DNA of 64,000 nt from Sphingomonas sp. (GTDB lineage: Bacteria > Pseudomonadota > Alphaproteobacteria > Sphingomonadales > Sphingomonadaceae). The stretch covers positions 1 through 64,000 of the forward strand of contig NZ_JAIERS010000020.1 of the NCBI RefSeq assembly GCF_019746665.1, in the 5' to 3' direction. Of this stretch, positions 14,524 through 22,837 are shown one piece after another (the first letter of the stretch is position 1; every line of letters starts with the position of its first letter). A program made the translations under genes and the position numbers. The notes beneath the pieces were generated by a model, which saw only the letters and a program-made list of their open reading frames with translations, was not told where the DNA came from and did not search any database.

Positions 14524-15532
14524 CGTCTTTCTCCAGCTTTCGGCCGAAGACCGGCGCGATGCACTGGGTGTCGCGGCCGACCGTTCGGGCCGTCCCACCC
14601 ATCTCCTCGAAAAGGATGTGTGGGTGGTGTGGGCGCTGGCGACCCTCTACGCCGCGCCGCTTGGCGAACATCTGGTGTTCAAGGGCGGCACGTCGCTGTC
14701 GAAAGCCTATCAGGTCATTCGCCGGTTTTCGGAGGACGTGGATCTGACCTACGACATTCGGGCGATTGCGCCCGATCTGGTCGGGGACAATGGCGAGGGT
14801 CTGCCGAAAACGCGGAGCGAGGAAAAGCGCTGGTCCAGCGAGGTCCGTCGGCGGTTGCCGGCATGGGTCGCGGAAACCGTGCAACCCGTGATAGCGAACG
14901 CACTGGCCGCGGAAGGTTTGGCGGCGGCCATCCGCGTCGAGGATGACAGGCTCTTCATCGACTTTGAGGCGACCGCGGCCGGGTCCGGCTATGTCGCGCC
15001 GAGCGTCATGCTGGAGTTCGGCGCCCGCTCGACGGGCGAGCCGGCGAGCCTACGCGATGTTGTCTGCGATGCGTCGGGTTTGATCGAGGGCCTGATATTC
15101 CCGACGGCGCGGCCGCGCGTCATGCACGCGGAGCGGACCTTCTGGGAGAAGGCGACCGCCATCCACGTCTTCTGCCTTCAGGAGCGGCTGCGCGGCGATC
15201 GCTTTGCACGACACTGGCACGATGTTGTCCGGCTGGATGAAGCCGGCTTCGCGGAAGCTGCTTTCGCCGATCGCGAACTGGCCAACGCTGTCGCCCGGCA
15301 CAAGTCGATGTTCTTCGCGGAGAAAACCGCCGACCGCACGCCGATCGACTATGCAGCCGCTGTCAGCGGCGGCATGCAACTCGTGCCGGTTGGCGACGGC
15401 GCGAAGGCGCTGAAGGACGACTATGCCCGCATGGTCGAGGATGGGCTGCTCTTCGACGACGCCGAGCCGTTCGAGGCGCTCATGGCGCGATGTGCCGATA
15501 TAGCTGCGCGCGCAAACAGCTCGGCCATATAA
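14516..15532 (+). CDS. AbiEii/AbiGii-type nucleotidyltransferase toxin, 338 aa
   Basis: Nucleotidyltransferase-fold toxin. The signature KGGTSLSKAY (56-65) plus RFSEDVDL (70-77) supplies the GS and D-x-D motifs that bind NTP and metal. Related AbiEii/MenT toxins modify tRNA or otherwise stop growth on phage infection. It is translationally coupled to the antitoxin and followed after 23 bp by the SIR2 gene, so abortive-infection modules are stacked in one direction. The length is typical of the family. Confidence 0.85.
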   Translation: MTDVFLQLSAEDRRDALGVAADRSGRPTHLLEKDVWVVWALATLYAAPLGEHLVFKGGTSLSKAYQVIRRFSEDVDLTYDIRAIAPDLVGDNGEGLPKTRSEEKRWSSEVRRRLPAWVAETVQPVIANALAAEGLAAAIRVEDDRLFIDFEATAAGSGYVAPSVMLEFGARSTGEPASLRDVVCDASGLIEGLIFPTARPRVMHAERTFWEKATAIHVFCLQERLRGDRFARHWHDVVRLDEAGFAEAAFADRELANAVARHKSMFFAEKTADRTPIDYAAAVSGGMQLVPVGDGAKALKDDYARMVEDGLLFDDAEPFEALMARCADIAARANSSAI

Positions 15533-15555
15533 GAAACTGGGGGATCGGGGGGTAT

Positions 15556-16878
15556 ATGAGCGAAGTCGAAGAGGAGCGAAAATTCCAGTTTCTGCGGAAC
15601 GGCGATGCCGATCCATCGGAACTTGACTGGAACAAGGGAATCGACAGCGCCCGCCAGGCGATTTCCGAGGCCATGAATGCCAAGAATATCGCGTTTTTGC
15701 TCGGCGCAGGATGTTCCTCCCTGATGAAGGACAAAAAGGAACTCGGCATTGCGACCATGGCGCCCTTGGCCAAGGAGTTTTGCGGAGAAACCCTTGAGGC
15801 GCGGGCGGCGGGATTCTACGGCGATCCGCCGGTAGCCGGCGCTGCCCCGGCGCCATGGCGGCTGACCAAGGCGGAACTCGATTATCTTGATGCGCTCGGG
15901 ATCGACCTGGCGAAGGACTACAGTCGGAACCTGGAGCGCTTGATGGAGGTGCTGTTCGCGCAGCGGTTCGTGCTGCGCCAGAGCGAGAATCTCGATCTTC
16001 ACCCCTACCGCGCTGTTCTCGATGGCATCATCAAGAAGGTCCAGGATTTCCTATGGACCCGTGTCACCCAAGGGGCCTTCGCCACGGAGGGCGACACCAC
16101 GGTGCGCGACCTTTACGAGCGCTTCTACAAGAAACTGGTCCTGCGAGATCGGTCCTTGCCCCGACCGTGGGTGTTCACGACCAACTACGATCATTTCAGC
16201 GAATTGGCGATGGATCGCCTGGGCATTCCCTATGCCAACGGCTTTTCCGGCGTGGTGGAACGTCGCTTCAACCCGGCGATCTTCCGCTATGCCCTGGCCG
16301 AGCAGCTCGACGTCGCCAGCCGCAAGTGGACCGCCGTCGACGCCTTCGTCTATCTCTGCAAATTGCATGGTTCGGTCACTTGGACCGAGGACGATCATGG
16401 GCTGTTCCCGATCAAGGAGGTCTGGCCGCCTGAGTCCACGAACCAGATGCTGATTTATCCGACGCCGGCGAAGCAGAACTCTTCGCTTGGCTCGCCCTAT
16501 GCGGACCTGTTCCGGGAATTTCAGTCCCGGATCGTGCGCGAGCAGAGCGTTCTCATCACGGCCGGCTACGCATTCGGCGACGAGCACCTGAACAACATCA
16601 TCTATCAGGCGCTGACGATCCCGACTTTCCGTCTGGTGATCTTCGCGGCGCCGGATACGGACGGTGAGATCGCCAAGCTACGGGTGCTGCGCGACCCGCG
16701 CATTTGGATCATCGGAGGCGACGGCCCCGCCGAGGGAACCAGGGCGCATTACTTCGACATGATCGTCGAGCATTTCATGCCGCAGCGCCCCAGCGACAGG
16801 ATCGATGACGCCGTTCGCAAGGTGTTGTCCGATCTGGCGCCGAAAAGGGACGACGAGACGAAGGATGGCGAGGCATGA
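15556..16878 (+). CDS. SIR2-domain NADase of a SIR2-HerA defence system, 440 aa
   Basis: The SIR2 fold with catalytic elements is visible: FLLGAGCS (47-54), FTTNYDHFSE (207-216, with Asn210) and KLHGS (269-273, with His271), then GYAFGDEHLN (337-346), the late motif of bacterial SIR2 defence proteins. Such proteins degrade NAD+ on phage infection. The immediate HerA neighbour identifies the SIR2-HerA system, in which SIR2 forms a large assembly with the HerA ATPase. The start at 15556 has a GGGGGG stretch upstream. The last bases overlap the herA start (ATGA). Confidence 0.85.
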   Translation: MSEVEEERKFQFLRNGDADPSELDWNKGIDSARQAISEAMNAKNIAFLLGAGCSSLMKDKKELGIATMAPLAKEFCGETLEARAAGFYGDPPVAGAAPAPWRLTKAELDYLDALGIDLAKDYSRNLERLMEVLFAQRFVLRQSENLDLHPYRAVLDGIIKKVQDFLWTRVTQGAFATEGDTTVRDLYERFYKKLVLRDRSLPRPWVFTTNYDHFSELAMDRLGIPYANGFSGVVERRFNPAIFRYALAEQLDVASRKWTAVDAFVYLCKLHGSVTWTEDDHGLFPIKEVWPPESTNQMLIYPTPAKQNSSLGSPYADLFREFQSRIVREQSVLITAGYAFGDEHLNNIIYQALTIPTFRLVIFAAPDTDGEIAKLRVLRDPRIWIIGGDGPAEGTRAHYFDMIVEHFMPQRPSDRIDDAVRKVLSDLAPKRDDETKDGEA

Positions 16879-18920
16879 GCCACGACGATCGCAAGCGGGC
16901 GATCGGCAAGGTGGTCTCGGTTGCGGCCGACCGCTTTGTCGTCGAGATGCACGCCGGCACAGACAATTTCACGGTCGTTGGCTTCGACGACGTGCATTAT
17001 GTGGCACGGCTGGGGTCATTTTTGATGATCGCGTCGCAGTCGGAATATGTCGTGGTCGAGGTTGTCGGTCTGCGTGAGCGCGACGCGAGCACGCCGTCTG
17101 AGCGGGGCGATTTCGACCGGGCCGGCTCCTCAAAATATCTGGATGTGGTGCCTGTCGGCATGTTGCCGATGCGTGGCGGCGCGTTCCGCTTCGGCGTGTC
17201 CGTATTTCCGTCCCTCTATGCAGACGCACTCTATGCGCTGGACGGCGAACTGGACCGCATTTTCGAGACCGAGGCCGCCGTCGAGCCGTCAGTCGGCTTG
17301 GAAGGGGGCGCCTGCCAACCAGAGGGGGCCACGCGATACCGAGTTCTGCCTATCGGCAAGTCGGTGGTGTTCGAGGACTATGACGTCAAAGTCCGTCTGA
17401 ACGAGTTCTTCGGTGGCCACGTTGCCGTCCTGGGTAACACTGGCAGCGGCAAGTCATGCACGGTTGCGTCGGTCTTGCAGTCTCTGTTCGACAAGCCGGA
17501 CGAACATCACGCCCGCGGCGCGACGTTTATCGTCTTCGACGTGAATGGCGAGTATCACGAAGCGCTTGCGCCTTTGGCCAAAGACGGGGGCATCGGCGTC
17601 CATCGCGTAATCCTTGATGGGACGACCGCCGGCTTTCGGATGCCGCACTGGTTCCTGGAAATGGCAGAATGGGAACTGCTTTTGCAGGCGAGCGAGCGAA
17701 CGCAACTGCCCGTCCTTCGGACCGCGTTGGGTCTGACAAGTCTCTTCCACGCCAACACGCCAGACGCTCTGGCGTTGCGCGAGCACTTTGTTGCCACTTG
17801 CATCATCGAGTGCTTTCGAGGTGCGGATGGTGACTCCCCCGTGTCAAAGTTTCAGCGCGTCGTTTCTCTTCTTCAGAAGTATCCGACGAATGACCTGAAT
17901 ATGGCGCTGCTGAACCGCTTTAATCCGAATTTTCAGTATGGAAATTTTTCGGGGAACAACCAATCGGCGTTTCTGGACGAAGTAAGGAAGAAGCTCCGGG
18001 AGGATGCACCCTTACCAGCCTACAATCGGACGCCATTCTCTTTTGATGAGCTGCACGAGTGTCTCGACTTTGCGATCCTCTATGAGGAGGCTCACGGCAA
18101 CCGCCAAATCCGAGATTACTGCTCGTCCATGGTCACACGGCTCAGATCTCTCCAGGAGCGGACGGAATATGCCTTCCTGCGTCACGAAGGTGCCGACGTT
18201 GGCGCGGCCGTAAGCGATCTGGAGTTCTTGACCCACATTGTCGGTCTGGAAAGGGCTGCCGGCGAAGCATTCACCAAACGTAATCAGGTCATTATTATTG
18301 ACCTGAATTCCGTCGAAGATGAAATCGTTGAGCTGGTCAGTGCGGTCATCGCACGCATGCTTTTTCGGTTCCTTCGCCATGCGGAACCAAGAAACCGCTT
18401 TCCGATACACCTGCTCCTCGAAGAGGCTCATAGGTATGTTGCCTCTACGCCTTCCCGATTTTCCATCGACGCAACCAAGATATTCGAGCGCATCGCCAAG
18501 GAAGGGCGCAAGTACGGCATGTTCGTGCTCCTAGCGTCTCAACGCCCGAGCGAGCTGTCCAAGACGGTTCTCAGCCAGTGCTCCAACTTCCTGGTTCACC
18601 GTATCCAGAATCCTGACGATCTCTCCCAAATTCGCCAGATGACGCCGTTCATTTCAGAATCGGTCCTGAAGCGATTGCCGTCATTGCCTCGGCAGCACGC
18701 GCTGGTGTTCGGAACCTCGGTCAATCTCCCGACGACATTCAAGGTGCGGGAGGCATCACCGCGGCCGCGCAGCGACGATACTGCCGTGGTCGATTTGTGG
18801 TTCCACGAAGAAGGTCGAGCCGCCGACATTCGCCTTGCGCTCCGTCCGGCCGACGTCGCTGCTGAGGCTGGAGGAGAGCCGATGGCGGTAAACGAAGCGC
18901 CGGACGATGACTTCTTCTGA
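16875..18920 (+). CDS. HerA-type ATPase/helicase of the SIR2-HerA system, 681 aa
   Basis: Hexameric FtsK/HerA-family ATPase. It has an N-terminal HAS-barrel-like region (residues 1-100), Walker A GNTGSGKS (187-194), Walker B in LLLEEAHRYV and a downstream VLLASQRPSELSKTVLSQC with sensor and Arg-finger features. HerA partners assemble with SIR2 or nuclease subunits and control their activity. It overlaps sir2 by 4 bp and the exonuclease by 14 bp. The interior (about 17.8-18.6 kb) is visibly richer in A and T than the flanking genes, suggesting recent transfer. Confidence 0.85.
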   Translation: MSHDDRKRAIGKVVSVAADRFVVEMHAGTDNFTVVGFDDVHYVARLGSFLMIASQSEYVVVEVVGLRERDASTPSERGDFDRAGSSKYLDVVPVGMLPMRGGAFRFGVSVFPSLYADALYALDGELDRIFETEAAVEPSVGLEGGACQPEGATRYRVLPIGKSVVFEDYDVKVRLNEFFGGHVAVLGNTGSGKSCTVASVLQSLFDKPDEHHARGATFIVFDVNGEYHEALAPLAKDGGIGVHRVILDGTTAGFRMPHWFLEMAEWELLLQASERTQLPVLRTALGLTSLFHANTPDALALREHFVATCIIECFRGADGDSPVSKFQRVVSLLQKYPTNDLNMALLNRFNPNFQYGNFSGNNQSAFLDEVRKKLREDAPLPAYNRTPFSFDELHECLDFAILYEEAHGNRQIRDYCSSMVTRLRSLQERTEYAFLRHEGADVGAAVSDLEFLTHIVGLERAAGEAFTKRNQVIIIDLNSVEDEIVELVSAVIARMLFRFLRHAEPRNRFPIHLLLEEAHRYVASTPSRFSIDATKIFERIAKEGRKYGMFVLLASQRPSELSKTVLSQCSNFLVHRIQNPDDLSQIRQMTPFISESVLKRLPSLPRQHALVFGTSVNLPTTFKVREASPRPRSDDTAVVDLWFHEEGRAADIRLALRPADVAAEAGGEPMAVNEAPDDDFF

Positions 18921-19800
18921 CCATCTGGAGACCTTGGCGCAGACGCTGGAGGCCACGGGAGATTACCGGGTCATTCGGCGTCTCAAGCCGCACCCTCGTA
19001 CCATTCCGCCTCCAGGTACGCCGTTGCGCCTTGGCCTGGTGGTCGATGTGGAGACCACGGGGCTCGATCCTCAGCGCGACGAGATCATCGAACTCGCCAT
19101 GACGCCATTCACCTACGGCTTGGATGGCACCGTTTTCAGCGTAGGCGACAGCTTCCAAGGGCTGCGTCAGCCGAGCGGGCCGATCACGCCGGAAATCACC
19201 GCGATCACCGGCATTACCAACGAAATGGTAGCTGGCCAGATCATCGATCCCGCTGTGGTGGCCAAATTCGCGGCGCCGGCTTCGCTCGTCATCGCGCACA
19301 ACGCGGCGTTCGACCGCCGCTTCCTTGAACGCTTCTGCGATGTGTTCTCGCCGAAGCCGTGGGCCTGCTCGTTCAGCCAGATCGACTGGGCAGCGGAAGG
19401 ATTCGAGGGCGCGAAGCTCGCCTATCTCGCTCAGGCCGCCGGCTTCTTCTATGATCGCCATCGCGCGATGCACGACTGTCTCGCGACGGTCGAGTTGCTG
19501 GCGATGCAACTGCCTAGATCCGGTGTTACGGGTCTTAGCCGACTCTTGGACAGCGCCCGTACCGTCACCTGGCGGGTCTGGGCGGAGAATTCGTCCTTCG
19601 ATCTCAAGGACGTCCTCAAAGCGCGGGGATACCGCTGGAATGGCGACCCAGCCCCACAGCCGCGCGCTTGGTACATTGACGTTCCCGAAGCCCAGCGTGA
19701 GGCCGAGGTGCGCTTTTTGAGAACGGAGATCTACCGGCGCGAGATTGATCCTTTGGTTCGGCGGATCGACGCTTATGATCGCTTTTCAGATCGGATTTGA
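18907..19800 (+). CDS. DEDDh 3'-5' exonuclease (DnaQ-like), 297 aa
   Basis: RNase T/DnaQ fold with a complete DEDDh set: VVDVETTG (Asp47, Glu49), AHNAAFDRRF (Asp136) and HRAMHD (His185, Asp190). The last 90 residues form an extra domain containing LKARGYRWNGD. It is not the replicative epsilon subunit because its N- and C-terminal extensions and context differ. The start lies inside herA (14-bp overlap), so it is translationally coupled to the SIR2-HerA pair and may be a third component that degrades phage DNA or RNA. Stand-alone DEDDh exonucleases also occur as free accessory genes, so the functional link is an inference. Confidence 0.8.
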   Translation: MTSSDHLETLAQTLEATGDYRVIRRLKPHPRTIPPPGTPLRLGLVVDVETTGLDPQRDEIIELAMTPFTYGLDGTVFSVGDSFQGLRQPSGPITPEITAITGITNEMVAGQIIDPAVVAKFAAPASLVIAHNAAFDRRFLERFCDVFSPKPWACSFSQIDWAAEGFEGAKLAYLAQAAGFFYDRHRAMHDCLATVELLAMQLPRSGVTGLSRLLDSARTVTWRVWAENSSFDLKDVLKARGYRWNGDPAPQPRAWYIDVPEAQREAEVRFLRTEIYRREIDPLVRRIDAYDRFSDRI

Positions 19801-20187
19801 GCCGCCTTTGCCAACCGTGCCGCTGCGCTGGAGGAGTGTTACGCGGACACTCCAGCGTGACCCAGGAGTGACAACCGACCATCTTGATGATAGGTTCAGA
19901 GCGTAAAATCGGCGGAATGCACGGATCGAGACGGATTGTTTCCTGCATCCTTGGCTCAACGATAGTCCCCGAAAGTACCGTTTTTGGGGTTCCCCCGAAA
20001 AAACCCAATGATTTCAAAAGCCGGCCGTTTTGGCGGGACGGTTGACGGTATATCGCCGTAAAGAATATTTTTAATAGCGTAATTTCAATGTCTTGGGATG
20101 CCTATTGATAATAGAGTGGGAGTAAGAGCGTGACGCACTTGGCCGCGCTCCCAAGCGGCGCTCGCGGCTGAGCGCATGGCCGATGCT
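19801..20187. other. Noncoding junction between accessory island and core region
   Basis: No supported gene. It contains an imperfect inverted repeat CGCTGGAG-GAGTGT / ACACTCCAGCG (19826-19856) just after the exonuclease stop, probably its terminator. It also contains TTTTTGGGG / CCCCC-GAAAAAA (about 19980-20005). The second half is AT-rich (20040-20120) compared with both sides. This is the likely right border of the accessory DNA, but no attachment site or tRNA was recognised. Confidence 0.5.
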
Positions 20188-21093
20188 TCAGCCCGGCAAC
20201 CCCGCCAGCGCCGCCTTCAATCGGGGCGCGGCGAAATCGAGGAAGGCGCGTAGCTTCAGGGGGAGCAGCGGAGGGCCAGTGTGGACGAGGTGAACCGGGA
20301 TCGGCTCGGGTGCGTAATCGTCGAGGATGGTCACGAGCCGCCTGTCGCGAATGGCGGGTGCGGCTTGGTAGGACATCATTCGTGCGACCCCGAGGCCGGC
20401 GGAGGCCGCCTCGATCAACCCGTCGGCGGTGTTGACCCCAAGGCGCGGCCGGATGGTGACCGGCCCAGCGCCGACGCCGGGCGCGAACGTCCAGCTGCGC
20501 GCGGTTTGCAGCCCCTCGAACGCGATACAGTCGTGCGATGCGAGCTCATCCGGGGTAGCCGGCGTCCCGCGTTCGGCCAGATAATGCGGGCTGGCGCAAC
20601 TGATCCAGCGCACCGTGCCGACGCGCAGCGCGACGAGGCCACTATCGGGCAGACGGCCGAGCCGCGCCGCGACGTCGACGTGATTGTCGACCAGATCGAC
20701 GACCGAATCCGATAGGATTAGGCGGACATCGACCTCGGGATAGGCGCCAAGGAATTCGAGCACGATCGGCAGGATGTGCAGCTTGCCGAACAGGATCGGC
20801 GCGGTGATCAGCAACTCGCCACGTGGGGCGCGGTATTCGCCCGATGCGGCGCGCTCCGCCTCCTCCAGCTCGGCCATGATCCGGCGCGCGGCGGCGACGA
20901 ACGCCTCGCCGGCGTCGGTCAGCACCAGCTTGCGGCTCGTCCGCACCACGATCTGGGTGCCGAGATGGGCCTCCAGCTCAGACACTTTCCGGCTGACCGT
21001 AGGTAGCGGCATCCCCAGCGCGCGTGAGGCGGCAGACAGGCTGCCACCGTCAATGGCCGCGAGCAGGGTGCGGATGGCGTCAAAACGGTCCAC
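20188..21093 (-). CDS. LysR-family transcriptional regulator, 301 aa
   Basis: The N-terminal winged helix-turn-helix (residues 1-60, SLSAASRALGMPLPTVSRKVSELEAHLG in consecutive helices) is followed by a periplasmic-binding-like effector domain (about 90-295). It is divergent from the alpha/beta hydrolase gene across a 121-bp gap, the usual layout for a LysR regulator and its target operon. The effector is unknown. The start at 21093 leaves a normal LTTR length. Confidence 0.9.
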   Translation of the reverse strand: MDRFDAIRTLLAAIDGGSLSAASRALGMPLPTVSRKVSELEAHLGTQIVVRTSRKLVLTDAGEAFVAAARRIMAELEEAERAASGEYRAPRGELLITAPILFGKLHILPIVLEFLGAYPEVDVRLILSDSVVDLVDNHVDVAARLGRLPDSGLVALRVGTVRWISCASPHYLAERGTPATPDELASHDCIAFEGLQTARSWTFAPGVGAGPVTIRPRLGVNTADGLIEAASAGLGVARMMSYQAAPAIRDRRLVTILDDYAPEPIPVHLVHTGPPLLPLKLRAFLDFAAPRLKAALAGLPG

Positions 21094-21214
21094 GGCGGTC
21101 CTTCCACAAGATGGAAGTTTGGTTCCCGAAACTAGAGAATACTAGCTTTCTGCGGAAGGATCTACCTCCAGCTCACCGGCGCCTCGCTGGAACCAACAGC
21201 CAAGGACAGAGCCC

Positions 21215-22075
21215 ATGACCCCCCGCACCACCTACCACTCCGCCAGTGTGAACGGCCGCCAGATCTTCTACCGCCAGGCGGGCGACCCCGCGAACTCGAC
21301 GATCCTGTTGCTCCACGGCTTCCCGACGTCGAGCTTCATGTTCCGCGATCTGATCCCGCTGCTCGCTGATCGCTTCCACGTGATCGCGCCGGATTATATC
21401 GGTTTCGGCCAATCGGATGCGCCGTCCAACAGCGAGTTCGACTATACGTTCGACAATCTGACCGCGCATGTCGCCGGGTTGATCGAACAGCTCGGGCTCA
21501 GCTCCTACATCCTGTACATGCAGGATTTCGGCGGCCCCGTCGGCTTCCGCCTGTTCACCGCGGCGCCCGAGAAGGTCGCGGGCTTCGTCATCCAGAACAC
21601 CAACGCCTATATGGAGGGCGTCGGCGAACTGCCGGCCCAGATTTTCCTGCCGCTGTGGGACAAGCGCGACGCGGCCAGCGAAGCGGGTGCCCGCGCCTTC
21701 CTCGCGCCCGAAACGACCAAGTTCCAGTATCAGGTCGGCGCGAAGAATGTCGACGCCATTAGCCCCGACAATTGGACCCACGACCAGGCGCTGCTCGATC
21801 GTCCCGGCCACGACGCCGCGCACCTCGATCTGCTGGAAGACTATAAGACCAATGTCGCCGCCTATGAGAGCTGGCACGAGGCGTTTCGCCGCCACCGGCC
21901 CAAGACGCTGATCGTGTGGGGCAAGAACGACCCGTTCTTCATCCCCGCCGGCGCGAGCGCATTTCTGTCCGATCTGCCCCAAGCGCGGTTGGTGTGGCTT
22001 GATGCCGGCCACTTCGTGCTCGACGAAAACGCCCCGCAGGTTGCCGCCGAGATCAAGGGCGTGTTCGCCCACTGA
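21215..22075 (+). CDS. Alpha/beta-fold hydrolase, 286 aa
   Basis: Classical alpha/beta hydrolase with oxyanion-hole LLLHGFPTSS (31-40), nucleophile elbow YMQDFGGPVG with an Asp nucleophile (104), and catalytic His in LDAGHFVLDE near the C-terminus. An Asp nucleophile places it in the haloalkane dehalogenase/epoxide hydrolase group rather than among Ser esterases. The substrate cannot be read from the sequence. First gene of a plus-strand cluster facing the LysR gene. Confidence 0.85.
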   Translation: MTPRTTYHSASVNGRQIFYRQAGDPANSTILLLHGFPTSSFMFRDLIPLLADRFHVIAPDYIGFGQSDAPSNSEFDYTFDNLTAHVAGLIEQLGLSSYILYMQDFGGPVGFRLFTAAPEKVAGFVIQNTNAYMEGVGELPAQIFLPLWDKRDAASEAGARAFLAPETTKFQYQVGAKNVDAISPDNWTHDQALLDRPGHDAAHLDLLEDYKTNVAAYESWHEAFRRHRPKTLIVWGKNDPFFIPAGASAFLSDLPQARLVWLDAGHFVLDENAPQVAAEIKGVFAH

Positions 22076-22108
22076 CCTCAAACCCCGCTTGAACCAGGGA
22101 GATTTGCG

Positions 22109-22387
22109 ATGACTAAAATCATCCTCATCACCGGTGCGGCGTCGGGCTTTGGTCGCGACACCGCCGAAACGCTCGCCGCCGCCGGCCATAAGGTCTACGC
22201 CTCGATGCGCGATCCCGCCGGCCGCAATGCCGAAGCCGCGCAAGCGCTCAGCGCCAAGGGCGGTCGCCCGGTGCGGACGATCGTCGGCCAGTCGTTCGGT
22301 GCGGATGCGGTCAACGATGCCACCGCCCCCGTCCAGCAGAGCGTGGTCAACGCGCTCGGCCTGGGCTTCCTCGCCACGATCGACTGA
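22109..22387 (+). pseudogene. Short-chain dehydrogenase remnant with internal deletion, 92 aa
   Basis: The first 50 residues are a normal SDR Rossmann start (MTKIILITGAASGFGRDTAE, with TGxxxGxG) and match enzymes of about 280 residues. The remaining 40 look like the C-terminal end of such a protein (GRPVRTIVGQSFGADAVNDA...). The catalytic Ser-Tyr-Lys region, about 200 residues, is missing. The frame stays open, so a small product might be made, but it cannot be an active SDR. Confidence 0.7.
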
Positions 22388-22441
22388 ATCTCGTGCCGGG
22401 GAGCCGTCGCGCTCCCCGGAATTTTCCTGGAGTTTCCCGTC

Positions 22442-22837
22442 ATGACCGAGACCGTCGATCTCGTCCGCGCCTTCTACGCCGCGCTCGCCCGGGGCGATGT
22501 GCCGGGGCTGCTCGGCCTGCTGCACCCCGATTTGGAATGGACCGAGGCCGAGGGCTTCCCCTATTTCAGCGGCACCTGGCGCCGCCCGGCCGACGTGCTC
22601 GAAAGGCTGATCCAGCCCTTGATGCGCGATTGGGACAATTTCTCGGCGGTCGCTGAGGATTTCATCGCCGAGGGTGACCGGGTGGTGAGCCTGGGCGCCT
22701 ATGCCGGCACCTCCAAGCAGACCGGCAAGGCGATGCGCGCGGCCTTCGCGCATGTCTGGCGCGTCGCCGACGGCACGCTGCGGCGTTTCGATATGTATAC
22801 CGACACGCTGCTGGTCGATCGGGCGCTGCGGCCATGA
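22442..22837 (+). CDS. NTF2-like/SnoaL-family protein, 131 aa
   Basis: Small alpha+beta barrel protein (MTETVDLVRAFYAALARGD, HPDLEWTE, GDRVVSLGAYAGTSKQTG) typical of the SnoaL-like polyketide cyclase/NTF2 fold. Such proteins act as small-molecule isomerases, hydrolases or binding proteins. The stop overlaps the start of the next SDR (ATGA). The ribosome site CTGGAG is upstream. Confidence 0.8.
   Translation: MTETVDLVRAFYAALARGDVPGLLGLLHPDLEWTEAEGFPYFSGTWRRPADVLERLIQPLMRDWDNFSAVAEDFIAEGDRVVSLGAYAGTSKQTGKAMRAAFAHVWRVADGTLRRFDMYTDTLLVDRALRP

Noticed and set aside
19801..20187. Island attachment site or tRNA at the accessory/core border
   Set aside because: No tRNA cloverleaf, integrase gene or repeat of window-internal sequence could be recognised. 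Only inverted repeats are present.
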